Assembly (NCBI GenBank): GCA_009773335.1
Contig: WRPF01000010.1
Location: forward strand, 41,892 to 105,891
Reading direction: 5' to 3'
Origin: Caulobacteraceae bacterium
Lineage (GTDB): Bacteria; Pseudomonadota; Alphaproteobacteria; Caulobacterales; Aquidulcibacteraceae
DNA: 64,000 bases
Shown: piece after piece, positions 24,382-34,185 of the stretch
Position numbering within the stretch: the stretch's first letter is position 1
Layout: the number at the start of each line of letters is the position of its first letter
Made by a program: the position numbers and the translations under genes
Notes under the pieces: generated by a model
What the model was told of the DNA's origin: nothing
The model's database searches: none
What the model saw: the letters and a program-made list of their open reading frames with translations, nothing else

Positions 24382-24978
24382 GTGGCGGACCAATCCACTT
24401 TCGGCGCGATCCTCGCGGGGGGCAAGGGGCGCAGGTTCGGCGCGCGCAAGGCGCTGGCGCCGCTTTGCGGCGCGCCCCTGGCTGCGCATGTTGCGCGCGT
24501 CCTGCGGCATGAGGTTTCGGTGCTGGCGGTCGTCGGCGACGCGGAGGTTGCGGCGCTGCTGTCCGCCGACGCACTGACCGATCCGCCGGGCGTCGCCGAG
24601 GGGCCACTCGCCGGCGTGCTCGCGGGCCTGCTGTGGGCGCACGCGCATGGCAAGCAATGGCTGGCGACCGCGCCGTGCGATGCGCCGCTCCTGCCGGACG
24701 ACCTTGTCGCACGACTCAAGGCGGGCGCCGAGCTGACTGGTGCGCCAGGCGCCCACGCGCATACAGCGGACGTAGCGCATCCGCTCTGCGCCCTATGGGC
24801 GACAGGTCTGCTGCCGCATTTCCAGGCCGCGCTGCGCGGGGGCGACCATCCGCCGGTGCACCGGTTCGCCGCGGAGATTGGCGCTGCGCGCGTCCTGTTC
24901 GACAATCCGGACGAGTTTCTCAACGTCAACACGCAGGAAGACCTCGCGCGCGCCGAAGCAATTCTGGCGCGTCGCTAG
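24382..24978 (+). CDS. mobA: molybdenum cofactor guanylyltransferase MobA
   Basis: A 198-residue enzyme that attaches GMP to molybdopterin, forming the bis-MGD cofactor that NasA-type reductases require. The N-terminal nucleotide-binding motif is [19 protein letters not shown], with the mid-protein motif [13 protein letters not shown] and C-terminal [14 protein letters not shown], all in family order and length. It starts with a GTG. Its 3' end overlaps the convergent siroheme methyltransferase gene by 53 bases. Confidence 0.92.
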   Translation: MADQSTFGAILAGGKGRRFGARKALAPLCGAPLAAHVARVLRHEVSVLAVVGDAEVAALLSADALTDPPGVAEGPLAGVLAGLLWAHAHGKQWLATAPCDAPLLPDDLVARLKAGAELTGAPGAHAHTADVAHPLCALWATGLLPHFQAALRGGDHPPVHRFAAEIGAARVLFDNPDEFLNVNTQEDLARAEAILARR

Positions 24979-25702
24979 CGTGTGCGCGCGCACACGCCTG
25001 ACCGATGATGATCAAGACCGGCCCATCCAGTCTTTCTGCGGTCAGCGCATCGGGCAGCGCCGCAAGTGTAGAGCGCACAAGCCGCGCACCCGGGCGCTCG
25101 ACATCGATCGCCGCCATCGCTGGCGTAGCTGGTGCGCGTCCCGCTGCGACAAGATTGGCGGCGATCGCGCGGATGTCGGCGCAACCCATGTAGAGACAGA
25201 GCGTGGTTGCCGCGTCGACGGCGGTCGTCCAGTCCAGCGCGGCGCCATGCGCGGTGCGGCCGGTGGCGTAGAGGACACGCCGAGCGGTTTCACGCTCGGT
25301 CAGCGAGAAGCCAAACTGCGCGGCGGCAGCGGAGGCCGTGGTGATTCCGGGGATCACCTCCACGGTAACGCCGTTTCGTTCGAGAAACGCACACTCCTCT
25401 GCGGCGCGTCCAAACATTGACGGATCGCCGCCCTTCAGGCGTACGACGGTTGCGCCGCCGCGCGCCAGGCGCGCCATCAGCCGGTTGATGAAATCCTGCG
25501 GTGTTGAGGGTCGATGTCCACGCTTGCCCACCTCGATGCGTCGGGCGGTAGCCGGAATGAGCGCGCGAACGTCCGCGCAGACGAGCGCGTCGAACAGCAC
25601 GGTGTCGGCGCCTTCGATCGCCCGCAGCGCGCGCAGCGTCAGCAAATCCGCGGCGCCTGGCCCGGCGCCGACCAGAACAACCCTGCCGCTAAACCGCGAC
25701 AT
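24926..25702 (-). CDS. cobA: uroporphyrinogen-III C-methyltransferase (SUMT)
   Basis: A 258-residue enzyme that methylates uroporphyrinogen III to precorrin-2, the first committed step to siroheme, the prosthetic group of NirB. Motifs are the N-terminal VGAGPGAADLLTLRA, VRLKGGDPSMFGR, VIPGITTASAAAA and YMG. It is the last gene of the nitrate operon, overlaps nasA by 14 bases and overlaps mobA antisense by 53 bases. It lacks the CysG oxidase/ferrochelatase half, so those steps must come from elsewhere. The name cysG is sometimes used for such single-domain proteins. Confidence 0.92.
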   Translation of the reverse strand: MSRFSGRVVLVGAGPGAADLLTLRALRAIEGADTVLFDALVCADVRALIPATARRIEVGKRGHRPSTPQDFINRLMARLARGGATVVRLKGGDPSMFGRAAEECAFLERNGVTVEVIPGITTASAAAAQFGFSLTERETARRVLYATGRTAHGAALDWTTAVDAATTLCLYMGCADIRAIAANLVAAGRAPATPAMAAIDVERPGARLVRSTLAALPDALTAERLDGPVLIIIGQACARAHASDAPELLRRARGLPAC

Positions 25703-28331
25703 GGGATTGCTCCTTGGTCGCAGCGAGGATTTGCGCGATCTCGAGCCGGCAGGAACCGCAATTGCTTCCCGCTTTCAGCACCATTCCAACGCGCGCGATC
25801 GTGAGGTCGGGTTCGGCGACCGCCAGAGCCTCGATTTCCCTGCGAGAGATGTTGAAGCATGCGCAAACCGACGGCCCGCTCCTGGCTGTCCCGCCCGCAC
25901 CGCCCGCCAGCAGGAGGCGGCGGTTGTCGTCGTCAATCCGTTCGGCGGCGAGTTGGGCGACCAGCCAGTCGCGCGCTGGCAGGCCCCGACCTCTGGTGAT
26001 GAACAGCGCCCGCTCGAGGCGATCGTTGCGAAGCGCCGCGCGACGGAAGAAGGCGCCTGCACCGTCGCCGGCTTCGATCCATTCCTCGGGCGCGAGATCG
26101 TCGAAAAGGAATTCGGCCAACGCGGCGGGCGACGATACGTCGGGCGGAGCGGCGATCTCGTAGAGCTGGCCGACATCCTGAGGAATGCGCCGCCACCACA
26201 ACTCGCGCGGGGGATCCTTGCGCGCGCGTGTCGCCATGAACCCGCGCCAGGCGGGTGAAAGCGGTGCAATCCGCGCTGGGGTTTGCTTGAACGCCGGTTG
26301 TCCGGAGACCGGATCGACGTCCGGGTTGACCAGCGCATTGGCGCGCGCGTGCGGCGCGAAGTCGTCGGTCCAGTGCATCGGCGCGAAGATTTCTCCGGGC
26401 CGCACCGTCTCCGTAACCCGCGCCATCAACGTCGCGCGTCCGTGGGGCGTTTCGATCTCCGCCAGCATCCCGTCGACCAAGCCGAACGCGTTGGCCTCCT
26501 GCGGATGCACGTCCACACAGGGTTCCGGCGCATGTCGCATCAGCCGCGCGGAAAGTCCGGTGCGGGTCATGGTGTGCCATTGATCGCGCAGACGTCCGGT
26601 ATTGAGCACGAGTGGAAAGTCCGTTGCGCTGGCGGCTGCGAGGACGGCGGCGCTGTGAAACCGGGCTCTGCCGTCCGGCGTTGAAAACGATCCGGTGCTG
26701 AATGGCCGATCGGTCCCCGCGCCATCGGGCGCAATAGGCCAGCGGACCGGCGCGAGGCTCGCGTATGCGTCGTCGCTCAGGCATGCGAGCGGACCAAGAT
26801 CGAGCCGGCGTTCGCCGCCATTCTCGAAGTGCGTCAATGCCGCGTACTCGCGGAACACGTGGGCGGCGCTGCGATAGGCGAAGCTATATTCAAAGCCCAT
26901 CGCGGCCGCGACATCGGCGATGATGCGCCAGTCGGCGCGCGCCTCGCCGGGTGCGGGAAGTACCGCGCGCTGGCGCGAAATGCATCGCTCCGAATTTGTC
27001 ACCGTGCCGTCCTTCTCGCCCCAGGCCAGCGCCGGCAGGCGAACGTGGGCGAAGGCCGAGGTGTCGGTTTCAGCGATGACGTCGGAGACGACGACGAACG
27101 GGCAGGCGGCCAGCGCCGCACGCACGCGACTGGAGTCGGGCATGCTCACCGCCGGATTGGTGGCCATGATCCAGATCGCCCTGATGCGCCCGTCGCCCAC
27201 CGCATCGAACATCTCCACGGCCTTGAGCCCGGGTCCGGACGCGATATTGGGGGCGTTCCAGAAACGGGCGACGCGGTCGACCTCGTCGGCGGCGAAATCC
27301 ATGTGTGCGGCCAGCGTGTTGGCCATGCCGCCGGTTTCACGCCCGCCCATGGCGTTGGGCTGGCCGGTGATGGAGAAAGGTGAGGCGCCGGCCTTGCTGA
27401 CGCGCCCGGTGATGAGGTGTGCGTTGATTATGGCGAGACCCTTGGCCACACCTTGCGTCGACTGATTTGCACCCTGGCTGAACAACGTCACCGTCTTCGA
27501 GGTGCGCGCAAAGGCGAGATAGAAGTCGCTGACCTCGTCGGCCTCAAGGCCGCAATCGAGCGCAATCGCGGGAATGGACTGGTCGTCGCGCGCCAGCGCC
27601 GCCAAGGTGTCGTGCAGGCCCGCTGTGTGATTGACGATATAGCGCCTGTCGGCGGCGCCGGTTTCCCACAGATGGGCCAGCAGGCCGTTCCAGAGCCGCA
27701 CGTCGGTTTGCGATTTGAGCTTGAGGTGCAACCATGCCTGGCGCGCGGTGTCGGTTTCGCGCGGATCGATGACGATGTGGCGCTGGCCGTGTGCGAGCGC
27801 AGGCTCCATGCGGCGATACAGCACCGGATGGGTCCATGCGGCGTTGTGGCCGCAGAAGATGATCAGGTCCGCGAGGTCGAGATCGTCGTAGCAGCCGGGC
27901 ACCACGTCCTCGCCAAACGCGAGTTTCTGCGCCGCGACTGCCGAAGCCATGCAGAGACGCGAATTGGTGTCGATGTTGCCGGAGCCGATGAAGCCCTTCA
28001 TCAACTTGTTGGCGACGTAGTAATCCTCGGTCAGCAACTGGCCCGAGACATAGAAGGCGACCGCGTCCGGACCATGTTGTTCGACGATCTCGGCGAAACG
28101 GCGGGCCACGACGTGGGTGGCATGCGCCCAGTTCGTGGGTCGGTCGCCGACCATGGGGTGAAGCAGGCGACCGTCGAGTCTGACGGTTTCACCCAGCGCC
28201 GATCCCTTGGAGCAAAGCCGCCCGGTGTTGGCGGGATGTGTTTCGTCGCCGGAGACCTGCATCGCTTCGCGGGCGCCGCCTGCTTTGACGCCGCAACCGA
28301 CACCGCAGTATGGGCAGGTGGTGCGTGTCAT
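25689..28331 (-). CDS. nasA: assimilatory nitrate reductase catalytic subunit NasA
   Basis: An 880-residue cytoplasmic molybdoenzyme reducing nitrate to nitrite. The N-terminal [4Fe-4S] motif is CPYCGVGCGV ... GRLCSKGS. The long central bis-MGD domains include GQPNAMGGRETGG and the MoCo-binding C-terminal region (LNTGRLRDQWHTMTRTG). The last ~60 residues form a BFD-like [2Fe-2S] domain with CACFNISRREIEA and GSNCGSCRLEI, as in Klebsiella-type NasA. No signal peptide is present, as expected. It lies seven bases downstream of nirD and overlaps the SUMT gene. Confidence 0.95.
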   Translation of the reverse strand: MTRTTCPYCGVGCGVKAGGAREAMQVSGDETHPANTGRLCSKGSALGETVRLDGRLLHPMVGDRPTNWAHATHVVARRFAEIVEQHGPDAVAFYVSGQLLTEDYYVANKLMKGFIGSGNIDTNSRLCMASAVAAQKLAFGEDVVPGCYDDLDLADLIIFCGHNAAWTHPVLYRRMEPALAHGQRHIVIDPRETDTARQAWLHLKLKSQTDVRLWNGLLAHLWETGAADRRYIVNHTAGLHDTLAALARDDQSIPAIALDCGLEADEVSDFYLAFARTSKTVTLFSQGANQSTQGVAKGLAIINAHLITGRVSKAGASPFSITGQPNAMGGRETGGMANTLAAHMDFAADEVDRVARFWNAPNIASGPGLKAVEMFDAVGDGRIRAIWIMATNPAVSMPDSSRVRAALAACPFVVVSDVIAETDTSAFAHVRLPALAWGEKDGTVTNSERCISRQRAVLPAPGEARADWRIIADVAAAMGFEYSFAYRSAAHVFREYAALTHFENGGERRLDLGPLACLSDDAYASLAPVRWPIAPDGAGTDRPFSTGSFSTPDGRARFHSAAVLAAASATDFPLVLNTGRLRDQWHTMTRTGLSARLMRHAPEPCVDVHPQEANAFGLVDGMLAEIETPHGRATLMARVTETVRPGEIFAPMHWTDDFAPHARANALVNPDVDPVSGQPAFKQTPARIAPLSPAWRGFMATRARKDPPRELWWRRIPQDVGQLYEIAAPPDVSSPAALAEFLFDDLAPEEWIEAGDGAGAFFRRAALRNDRLERALFITRGRGLPARDWLVAQLAAERIDDDNRRLLLAGGAGGTARSGPSVCACFNISRREIEALAVAEPDLTIARVGMVLKAGSNCGSCRLEIAQILAATKEQSHVAV

Positions 28332-28337
28332 GCGCCT

Positions 28338-28670
28338 TCAACTCGCCGCCAGCATCAGCGGCGCGACATCGACCAGAACGCGCCCGTCACGCGAGGCGAC
28401 CTGGAGCGTCGGCGTGCAGCCTGTATCGGCGCCGAGCGCATGGCCGGTATCGAGCGAGATCTGCCAATTGTGTAGCGGGCAGGTGACGGTGCGGCCGTGG
28501 ATGATGCCTTCGCTCAAGGGGCCATGCTTGTGTGGGCAGCGATCAATCAGCGCAAAGAGTGCGCCGTCGCCGGCACGGAATACCGCAACAGGAGTCTGGC
28601 CAATCAGGAGGCGCCGCGCGCCGCGCAGGGGAATATCCGCGTCGGAACCGACATCGATCCACGAAGTCAT
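28338..28670 (-). CDS. nirD: nitrite reductase small subunit NirD
   Basis: A 110-residue Rieske-fold protein with the cluster motifs CPHKHGPL and CPLHNWQI, so unlike many NirD proteins it keeps the Rieske ligands C-x-H and C-x2-H. It partners NirB in six-electron reduction of nitrite to ammonium. Its start overlaps the nirB stop by four bases. Confidence 0.92.
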   Translation of the reverse strand: MTSWIDVGSDADIPLRGARRLLIGQTPVAVFRAGDGALFALIDRCPHKHGPLSEGIIHGRTVTCPLHNWQISLDTGHALGADTGCTPTLQVASRDGRVLVDVAPLMLAAS

Positions 28671-31156
28671 TCCGCGGCCTCCGTCAACGCCGGCGTGAGC
28701 GGACGGAATTCGTCTGAATCCACACCGCGCGCCCGTTCGGCCCAGGGATCGATCTGCGAATAGGTCTGGGCGCGCACAAAGCGCTCAAAGAGGGCGAGCC
28801 GCTGGGCCGCATCTTCGATCACCCGCAACCGGATGCACTCAAGCCCGACGCGCGCCATCCACTTGTAGATGCGCTCTAAGTAGTGTGCGTCCTCGCGGTA
28901 AAGCTGCGTTGTCGCGACGATTACTTCCAGCGCTTCGTCCTCGGTGGCGACCTTGCACAGGATTTCCGTGCCCTTGATGTGCAGGCCGGCGGCCCCGCCG
29001 AGATGGATTTCGTAACCGGAATCGACGCAGATGACGCCGATGTCTTTGCACGTCGCCTCGGCGCAATTGCGCGGGCAGCCGGACACCGCCAGCTTCACCT
29101 TTGCCGGCGTCCAGGATCCCCACATGAACTTCTCGATGCGCACGCCCAGGCCGGTGGAATCCTGCGTGCCGAAACGACACCAGTCCGTCCCCACGCAGGT
29201 TTTCACTGTGCGCAGCGCCTTGCCGTAGGCGTGACCGGACACCATACCAGCTGCGCCGAGATCGGCCCAGACTGCGGGAAGGTCTTCCTTCTTTACGCCG
29301 AGCAGATCGATGCGTTGGCCGCCGGTCACCTTCACCGTCGGAATCTTGAACTTGTCGGCGACGTCGGCGATGGCGCGCAATTCGGCAGGACTGGTCAGAC
29401 CGCCCCACATGCGCGGCACCACGGAGAACGTGCCGTTCTTCTGGATGTTGCCGTGCGCGCGTTCATTGATGAAGCGCGAGTGCTTGTCGTCTTCATACTC
29501 ACCCGGCCAGGCGCAGAGCAGGTAATAGTTGAGAGCGGGCCGGCACGACGCACATCCGTCCGGCGTGGTCCACTCCAGTTCCTGCATGATGGCGGGAATG
29601 GATGTCAGTCGCCGGGCAATGATTTGTTCGCGCACCAGGGAATGACCATACGGTGTGCATCTGCACACGGTCTTGACCGCCGGGCCCGCCTCGTAGCCCT
29701 CGCCCAGCATGGACGCGAGCAGGGCCTCTACAAGCGGGGTGCACGAACCGCACGATGCGGAGGCTTTGGTCACTGCGCGCACATCGTCGAGCGTCGAAAG
29801 GCCGTTTGCAGTGATGGCGTTGGTGATCGCGCCCTTGCACACGCCGTTGCAGCCGCAGATTTCCGCCGTGTCGGGCCAGCCGGCCACGGCGCTTCTAGGG
29901 TTTGCGCCGGCCAGCGCCTCCGTGACAGCGCGCCCGAAGATCAGCGTCTCGCGCTGGTCGATCACCGACGCGCCGGACTGGATCAGCGAGAGATACCACG
30001 GTCCGTCGTCGGCGTCGCCGAACAGCACCGCGCCCACCAGGCGTTCGTTGTCGAAAACGAGGCGTTTGTAGACGCCGCGGGCGGCGTCGCGGAATACGAC
30101 ATCTTCCTGCCGGTCGTGACCGGCGAACAGGCCGGCGGAATAGACCTCAACGCCGGAGACCTTCAGCTTCGTGCCGGTTTCACCGCCCTTGAACGCCAAC
30201 GCGCCGTCGCTGGCCAATGTGCTGGCGAGTGCGCGACATTGATTCCAGATCGGTGCGACAAGTCCGTAACACAGGCCCGCGTGTTCCACGCATTCGCCGA
30301 CGGCGTAGATCGATGGGTCGGAGGTGCGTAACGCATCATCGACGACGACGCCACGCTTGACGTCCAGGCCGCACTCGCGCGCGAGATCGGCGTTGGGGCG
30401 AATGCCGGCGGCGACGACAACCAGATCGGCAGGTGTGACCCCGCCGTCGTCAAACCGAACGGCTTCAACGCGTTCCCTTCCCTCGAAGGCGGCTGTTTTG
30501 GCTTCCAGCAGCACGGCGATGCCGCGGCGCTCCAGCTCGCGCACCATGAGATACGATGCCGATTGATCGAGTTGTCGCTCCATCAGGATCGGCATCAGAT
30601 GGACGACCGTGACGTCCATCCCGTTCCTGGCGAGGCCGGCCGCCGCTTCGAGGCCGAGCAGACCGCCGCCGATCACGGCCGCGCGACCGCCTTTGCCGCA
30701 GGCGGCGAGCATGGTCTCCACGTTATCCACATTGCGAAACGTCACCACTCCCGGGAGATCCATTCCCGGAATGGGCAGCATAAGCGGGTTGGAGCCGGTG
30801 GCGAGTATCAGCGCATCGTACGGCAGGACGCGTCCATCCTCCAGTTCGACTCTGCGCGCATCCCGGTCCACAGCGCTGGCGGCGCAGCCCGTGATCAGCT
30901 CGATGCCGTTGTCGGCGTACCAGGACGCATCATTGAGCACGATCTCGTCGAACGTCTTGTCGCCCGCGAGCAGAGGCGAAAGCATGATGCGGTTGTAGTT
31001 CACCTGCCGCTCGGCGCCGATGATGGTGATGGCGAACCTGTCCGGCGCGAGAGCGAGGATTTCCTCGACAGCGCGACATCCAGCCATGCCGTTGCCGATC
31101 ACGACAAGGCGTGGCCTGGAGTTCGGTCTAGGCCGCGCGCGAGGCGTGACGGGCAT
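28667..31156 (-). CDS. nirB: NAD(P)H-dependent nitrite reductase large subunit NirB
   Basis: An 829-residue flavoprotein. The N-terminal FAD/NAD domain contains LVVIGNGMAGCR and ILATGSNPLM. A BFD-type [2Fe-2S] centre follows (CGCNGVCKG ... SASCGSCTPLV), then CRCTPYGHSLV and SCRPALNYYL. The C-terminal sulfite/nitrite reductase repeats hold the siroheme-[4Fe-4S] ligands in CVGTDWCRFG and SGCPRNCAEATC. It reduces nitrite to ammonium in the cytoplasm. The ATG at 31156 overlaps the end of nrtD by 29 bases; a longer reading to 31258 would lie wholly inside nrtD and is unlikely. Confidence 0.94.
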   Translation of the reverse strand: MPVTPRARPRPNSRPRLVVIGNGMAGCRAVEEILALAPDRFAITIIGAERQVNYNRIMLSPLLAGDKTFDEIVLNDASWYADNGIELITGCAASAVDRDARRVELEDGRVLPYDALILATGSNPLMLPIPGMDLPGVVTFRNVDNVETMLAACGKGGRAAVIGGGLLGLEAAAGLARNGMDVTVVHLMPILMERQLDQSASYLMVRELERRGIAVLLEAKTAAFEGRERVEAVRFDDGGVTPADLVVVAAGIRPNADLARECGLDVKRGVVVDDALRTSDPSIYAVGECVEHAGLCYGLVAPIWNQCRALASTLASDGALAFKGGETGTKLKVSGVEVYSAGLFAGHDRQEDVVFRDAARGVYKRLVFDNERLVGAVLFGDADDGPWYLSLIQSGASVIDQRETLIFGRAVTEALAGANPRSAVAGWPDTAEICGCNGVCKGAITNAITANGLSTLDDVRAVTKASASCGSCTPLVEALLASMLGEGYEAGPAVKTVCRCTPYGHSLVREQIIARRLTSIPAIMQELEWTTPDGCASCRPALNYYLLCAWPGEYEDDKHSRFINERAHGNIQKNGTFSVVPRMWGGLTSPAELRAIADVADKFKIPTVKVTGGQRIDLLGVKKEDLPAVWADLGAAGMVSGHAYGKALRTVKTCVGTDWCRFGTQDSTGLGVRIEKFMWGSWTPAKVKLAVSGCPRNCAEATCKDIGVICVDSGYEIHLGGAAGLHIKGTEILCKVATEDEALEVIVATTQLYREDAHYLERIYKWMARVGLECIRLRVIEDAAQRLALFERFVRAQTYSQIDPWAERARGVDSDEFRPLTPALTEAAE

Positions 31157-31919
31157 ACAAGAACTCCAGAACCTGATGGCGGCAGTGGTGGTAGGCGCCG
31201 TCCTCGGCCAGATCGAGCCGCTTGCGTGGACGCGCCAGCGGCACGGTGAGAATTTCACCGATGGTCGCCGATGGGCCGTTCGTCATCATCACGATGCGAT
31301 CTGAAAGCAGCACCGCTTCATCGACGTCGTGCGTTATCATCACGATCGTCGTGCCGAGACGCTGGTGAATCTCCGCGATCGCATCTTGCAGGTGCGCCCG
31401 TGTCAACGCGTCAAGCGCGCCGAACGGTTCGTCGAGCAGCAACACCTTCGGTTCCATCGCCAGCGCCCGGGCGATTCCGACGCGCTGTTTCATGCCGCCG
31501 GAGATTTCATTCGGACGCTTGTCCTTGGCGTGGATCATCTGCACGAGTTCAAGGTTGTGCAGCACCCAGGCGTGGCGTTCCTTCCCGGTCTTTTTACCCG
31601 CAAAAACCTTGTCGACGGCGATGCGGATGTTTTCGTAGACCGAAAGCCAGGGCAGCAGGCTGTGGTTCTGGAACACCACAGCGCGATCCGGACCGGGCCC
31701 TGCGACGGAGACGCCGTCGACAATCACTGCGCCGGTGGCTGGCTCCACCAGTCCCGCAACGACATTCAACAGCGTGGACTTGCCGCAGCCGGAATGTCCG
31801 ATGACGGTGACGAAGTCGCCGCGGTCCACGCCGAGGGAAACGTTGCGCAGCACGTTCGACACCGTGCGTCCGCGAGTAAAGGTAACATCGATCTGTTCGA
31901 TGGAAAGATAGGCCGACAT
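31128..31919 (-). CDS. nrtD: nitrate ABC transporter ATP-binding protein NrtD
   Basis: A 263-residue ABC ATPase: Walker A GHSGCGKSTLLN (~42-53), signature SGGMKQRVGIARAL, Walker B VLLLDEPFGALD and the switch histidine in MITHDVDEA. It energises nitrate uptake with NrtA and NrtB. It is the single-domain NrtD/SsuB type, with no fused binding domain as in cyanobacterial NrtC. It sits 10 bases after nrtB. Confidence 0.92.
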   Translation of the reverse strand: MSAYLSIEQIDVTFTRGRTVSNVLRNVSLGVDRGDFVTVIGHSGCGKSTLLNVVAGLVEPATGAVIVDGVSVAGPGPDRAVVFQNHSLLPWLSVYENIRIAVDKVFAGKKTGKERHAWVLHNLELVQMIHAKDKRPNEISGGMKQRVGIARALAMEPKVLLLDEPFGALDALTRAHLQDAIAEIHQRLGTTIVMITHDVDEAVLLSDRIVMMTNGPSATIGEILTVPLARPRKRLDLAEDGAYHHCRHQVLEFLYARHASRAA

Positions 31920-31929
31920 AGACGCCTCC

Positions 31930-32850
31930 CTAGCTGGCGGCTGCGCCGCGCGCGGCGAACTGCCCGAGCAGGGCGATGAAGCGGTCGAGCAGGAAGCCGA
32001 CGCCGCCGACCCAGGCGAGCGCCACTACGATGTCGGCGATGCGACTGGCGTTGTATTGGTCCCATATAAAGAAGCCGATGCCGACGCCGCCAAGCAACAT
32101 TTCAGAGGCGATGATCGCGAGCCATGACATACCGACGCCGATGCGAAGGCCGGTGAAAATGTAAGGCGTTGCGGCGGGCAGCATGATCTTGGTGAACATC
32201 TCGAGCGGATTGAGCTGCAGCACGCGCCCCACATTGAGATAGTCTGGCGGCAGGTTGCGCACGCCAACGGCGGTGTTGATGATGATCGGCCAGATCGAAG
32301 TGATGAAGATCACGAACAGCGCCGAAGGCTGCGCTTCGCGCAGGATCGCCAGCGAGATCGGGAGCCAGGCGAGCGGTGGAATGGTCCGCAGCACCTGGAA
32401 GAGCGGATCGACCGCGCGATGCGCCAGCGAATTCGCGCCGACAATAACGCCGACCAGGATACCAACTCCGGCGGCCATGGCGAACCCGATGGCGACGCGT
32501 TGCAGCGAGGTGGACACGTGCCAGAACAGGCCCATGTCCAGGTTGCCGCGATTAAAGAACGGGTCGGTGATCAGCTCTCGCGACTGTTCCCAGATCGACA
32601 GCGGACTCGGGAACAGCGCTGTCGGATCCGCGCACAGCCATTGCCATACCGCCAGCAGCATCATGATCGTGACGATCGGCGGAACGATCGCCCCCGCGAA
32701 CCGCCGCAACGATTCCAGAATGTAACCCGGCTTGTCCGCAGTGGGCGGCGTTGGCGGTTCCGCGGCGACGTCCGGCGCAGGTGAGAGAACGTCTGGCGCG
32801 GGCGGCGCCTCAGGCTCGGGAAGGGGGAGGCGCGTGACGGTGGCGGTCAT
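31930..32850 (-). CDS. nrtB: nitrate ABC transporter permease NrtB
   Basis: A 306-residue inner-membrane permease of the NrtB/SsuC type. A ~45-residue Pro/Ala-rich cytoplasmic leader (PEPEAPPAPDVLSPAPD) precedes about six hydrophobic segments. The EAA-like loop that contacts the ATPase is seen in KIMLPAATPYIFTGLRIGVG. It lies 14 bases downstream of nrtA in the operon. Confidence 0.92.
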   Translation of the reverse strand: MTATVTRLPLPEPEAPPAPDVLSPAPDVAAEPPTPPTADKPGYILESLRRFAGAIVPPIVTIMMLLAVWQWLCADPTALFPSPLSIWEQSRELITDPFFNRGNLDMGLFWHVSTSLQRVAIGFAMAAGVGILVGVIVGANSLAHRAVDPLFQVLRTIPPLAWLPISLAILREAQPSALFVIFITSIWPIIINTAVGVRNLPPDYLNVGRVLQLNPLEMFTKIMLPAATPYIFTGLRIGVGMSWLAIIASEMLLGGVGIGFFIWDQYNASRIADIVVALAWVGGVGFLLDRFIALLGQFAARGAAAS

Positions 32851-32864
32851 TCACGATCTCCTGT

Positions 32865-34151
32865 TCAAGCCGCTGTGGCGTGCTTGATGGCGAGCGAAGC
32901 GAGATATGCGCGTGGGTTGGCGGGATCGAAGGTCTTGCCGTCGAAGAAACGTTCGACGCCGCGGCTGTCGGACGCTGGCGCAGGAACGTTCAAGCGCTGC
33001 GCCGCTGCGCGCCAGATGTCGGCGCGGTTCACGCGGTTCACCAGTGCGTCAATGTCGGTAGAGGCCGGGATATTGCCCCAACGGATATTCTCGGCGAGAA
33101 ACCAGCTGTCATGCGACTTGTATGGGAAGCTCGCGTTGTCGGCCCAGAACTTCATGATGTGCGGAGAACTTTGCGCGACGCGCCCGTCGCCGTAGTCGAT
33201 CGCGCCGCGCAGGCGCGGCTGTATGTCATTGATCGGCACGTTGATGTACGGGCGACCAGAGACGATCGAGCACATCGCGCCGCGGTTGCCCATCTGGTCG
33301 CACCAACGCTGTGCATCCATTACCGCCGCGACCAGGGCCTGCGCCGCGCGCGGATAACGCGCCACCCAGTCGGCCCGCATGCCCAGGCATTTCTCCGGGT
33401 GGTTCATCCAGATTTCGGAAGTCGTCGTCGCCGTGTAGCCGAGTTTCTGGCTCACGAGCTGGCCGTTCCACGGTTCGCCGACGCAGAACACATCCTGCGT
33501 GCCGGCGCGCATGTTGGCCACCATTTGCGGCGGCGGGATTACGATGGTTTCGCAATCGCGATCTGGATTGACGCCGCCCGCGGCCAGCCAGTAGCGCAAC
33601 CACAGATCGTGCGTCCCGCCCCGGAAGGTCATCGCGCACTTCGCGGTGTTGCCGGCGGCCTTCATCTGCGCAAAGCGTGCGGCAAGACCGGTCGCGCTTA
33701 GGCGCACGTTGGCGGGGCGCAATGCGTTGCTGACCGAGATCGCCTGGCCGTTGATGTTCAGTCGGCACAGGATGTTCATTGGCATCGGGCGGGCGCCGGT
33801 GATCGTACCCAGCGTCATCAGGTATGGCATCGGCGAAAGGATGTGGGCGCCGTCGGTTCCGCCGGCGGCGGAACCGAGCACGAGGTTGTCACGCGTGGCC
33901 GCCCAGGAAGCCTGCTTGACGATTTCGACATCCGGCAAGCCGTAACGCGTGAAATAGCCGCGTTCCTTGGCGATGATGAGCGGCGAGCAGTCGGTCAGGG
34001 CGATGAAACCGAGGCGCGCGCGCGTGGTTTCCGGGCCGCGCGCGGCTTGTGCGTACGCGCCGCCGGGCACCAGCGTCCTTGCGGCGGCGATTGTCGCCAG
34101 CGCGCCGGTGATGGCGGTGCGACGTGTGGGTTTCTTGATGTCGTCGGTCAT
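32865..34151 (-). CDS. nrtA: nitrate ABC transporter substrate-binding protein NrtA
   Basis: A 428-residue periplasmic nitrate-binding protein with a twin-arginine signal (TRRTAITGALATIAAARTL) ending near AYA-QA. The mature part has the NrtA pattern LGFIALTDCSPLIIAKERGYF, KQASWAATRDNL, and CVGEPWNGQLV. The shared TDCSP/DCAP and GEPW motifs also occur in NasS encoded upstream, the regulatory relative. It feeds nitrate to NrtB/NrtD. Confidence 0.93.
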   Translation of the reverse strand: MTDDIKKPTRRTAITGALATIAAARTLVPGGAYAQAARGPETTRARLGFIALTDCSPLIIAKERGYFTRYGLPDVEIVKQASWAATRDNLVLGSAAGGTDGAHILSPMPYLMTLGTITGARPMPMNILCRLNINGQAISVSNALRPANVRLSATGLAARFAQMKAAGNTAKCAMTFRGGTHDLWLRYWLAAGGVNPDRDCETIVIPPPQMVANMRAGTQDVFCVGEPWNGQLVSQKLGYTATTTSEIWMNHPEKCLGMRADWVARYPRAAQALVAAVMDAQRWCDQMGNRGAMCSIVSGRPYINVPINDIQPRLRGAIDYGDGRVAQSSPHIMKFWADNASFPYKSHDSWFLAENIRWGNIPASTDIDALVNRVNRADIWRAAAQRLNVPAPASDSRGVERFFDGKTFDPANPRAYLASLAIKHATAA

Positions 34152-34185
34152 GGAGCAATCTCCAGCGTGTCACGGGGGGAAGGGA

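Noticed and set aside
28883..30331. A 482-codon plus-strand frame
   Set aside because: Antisense to nirB, which has all expected cluster motifs.
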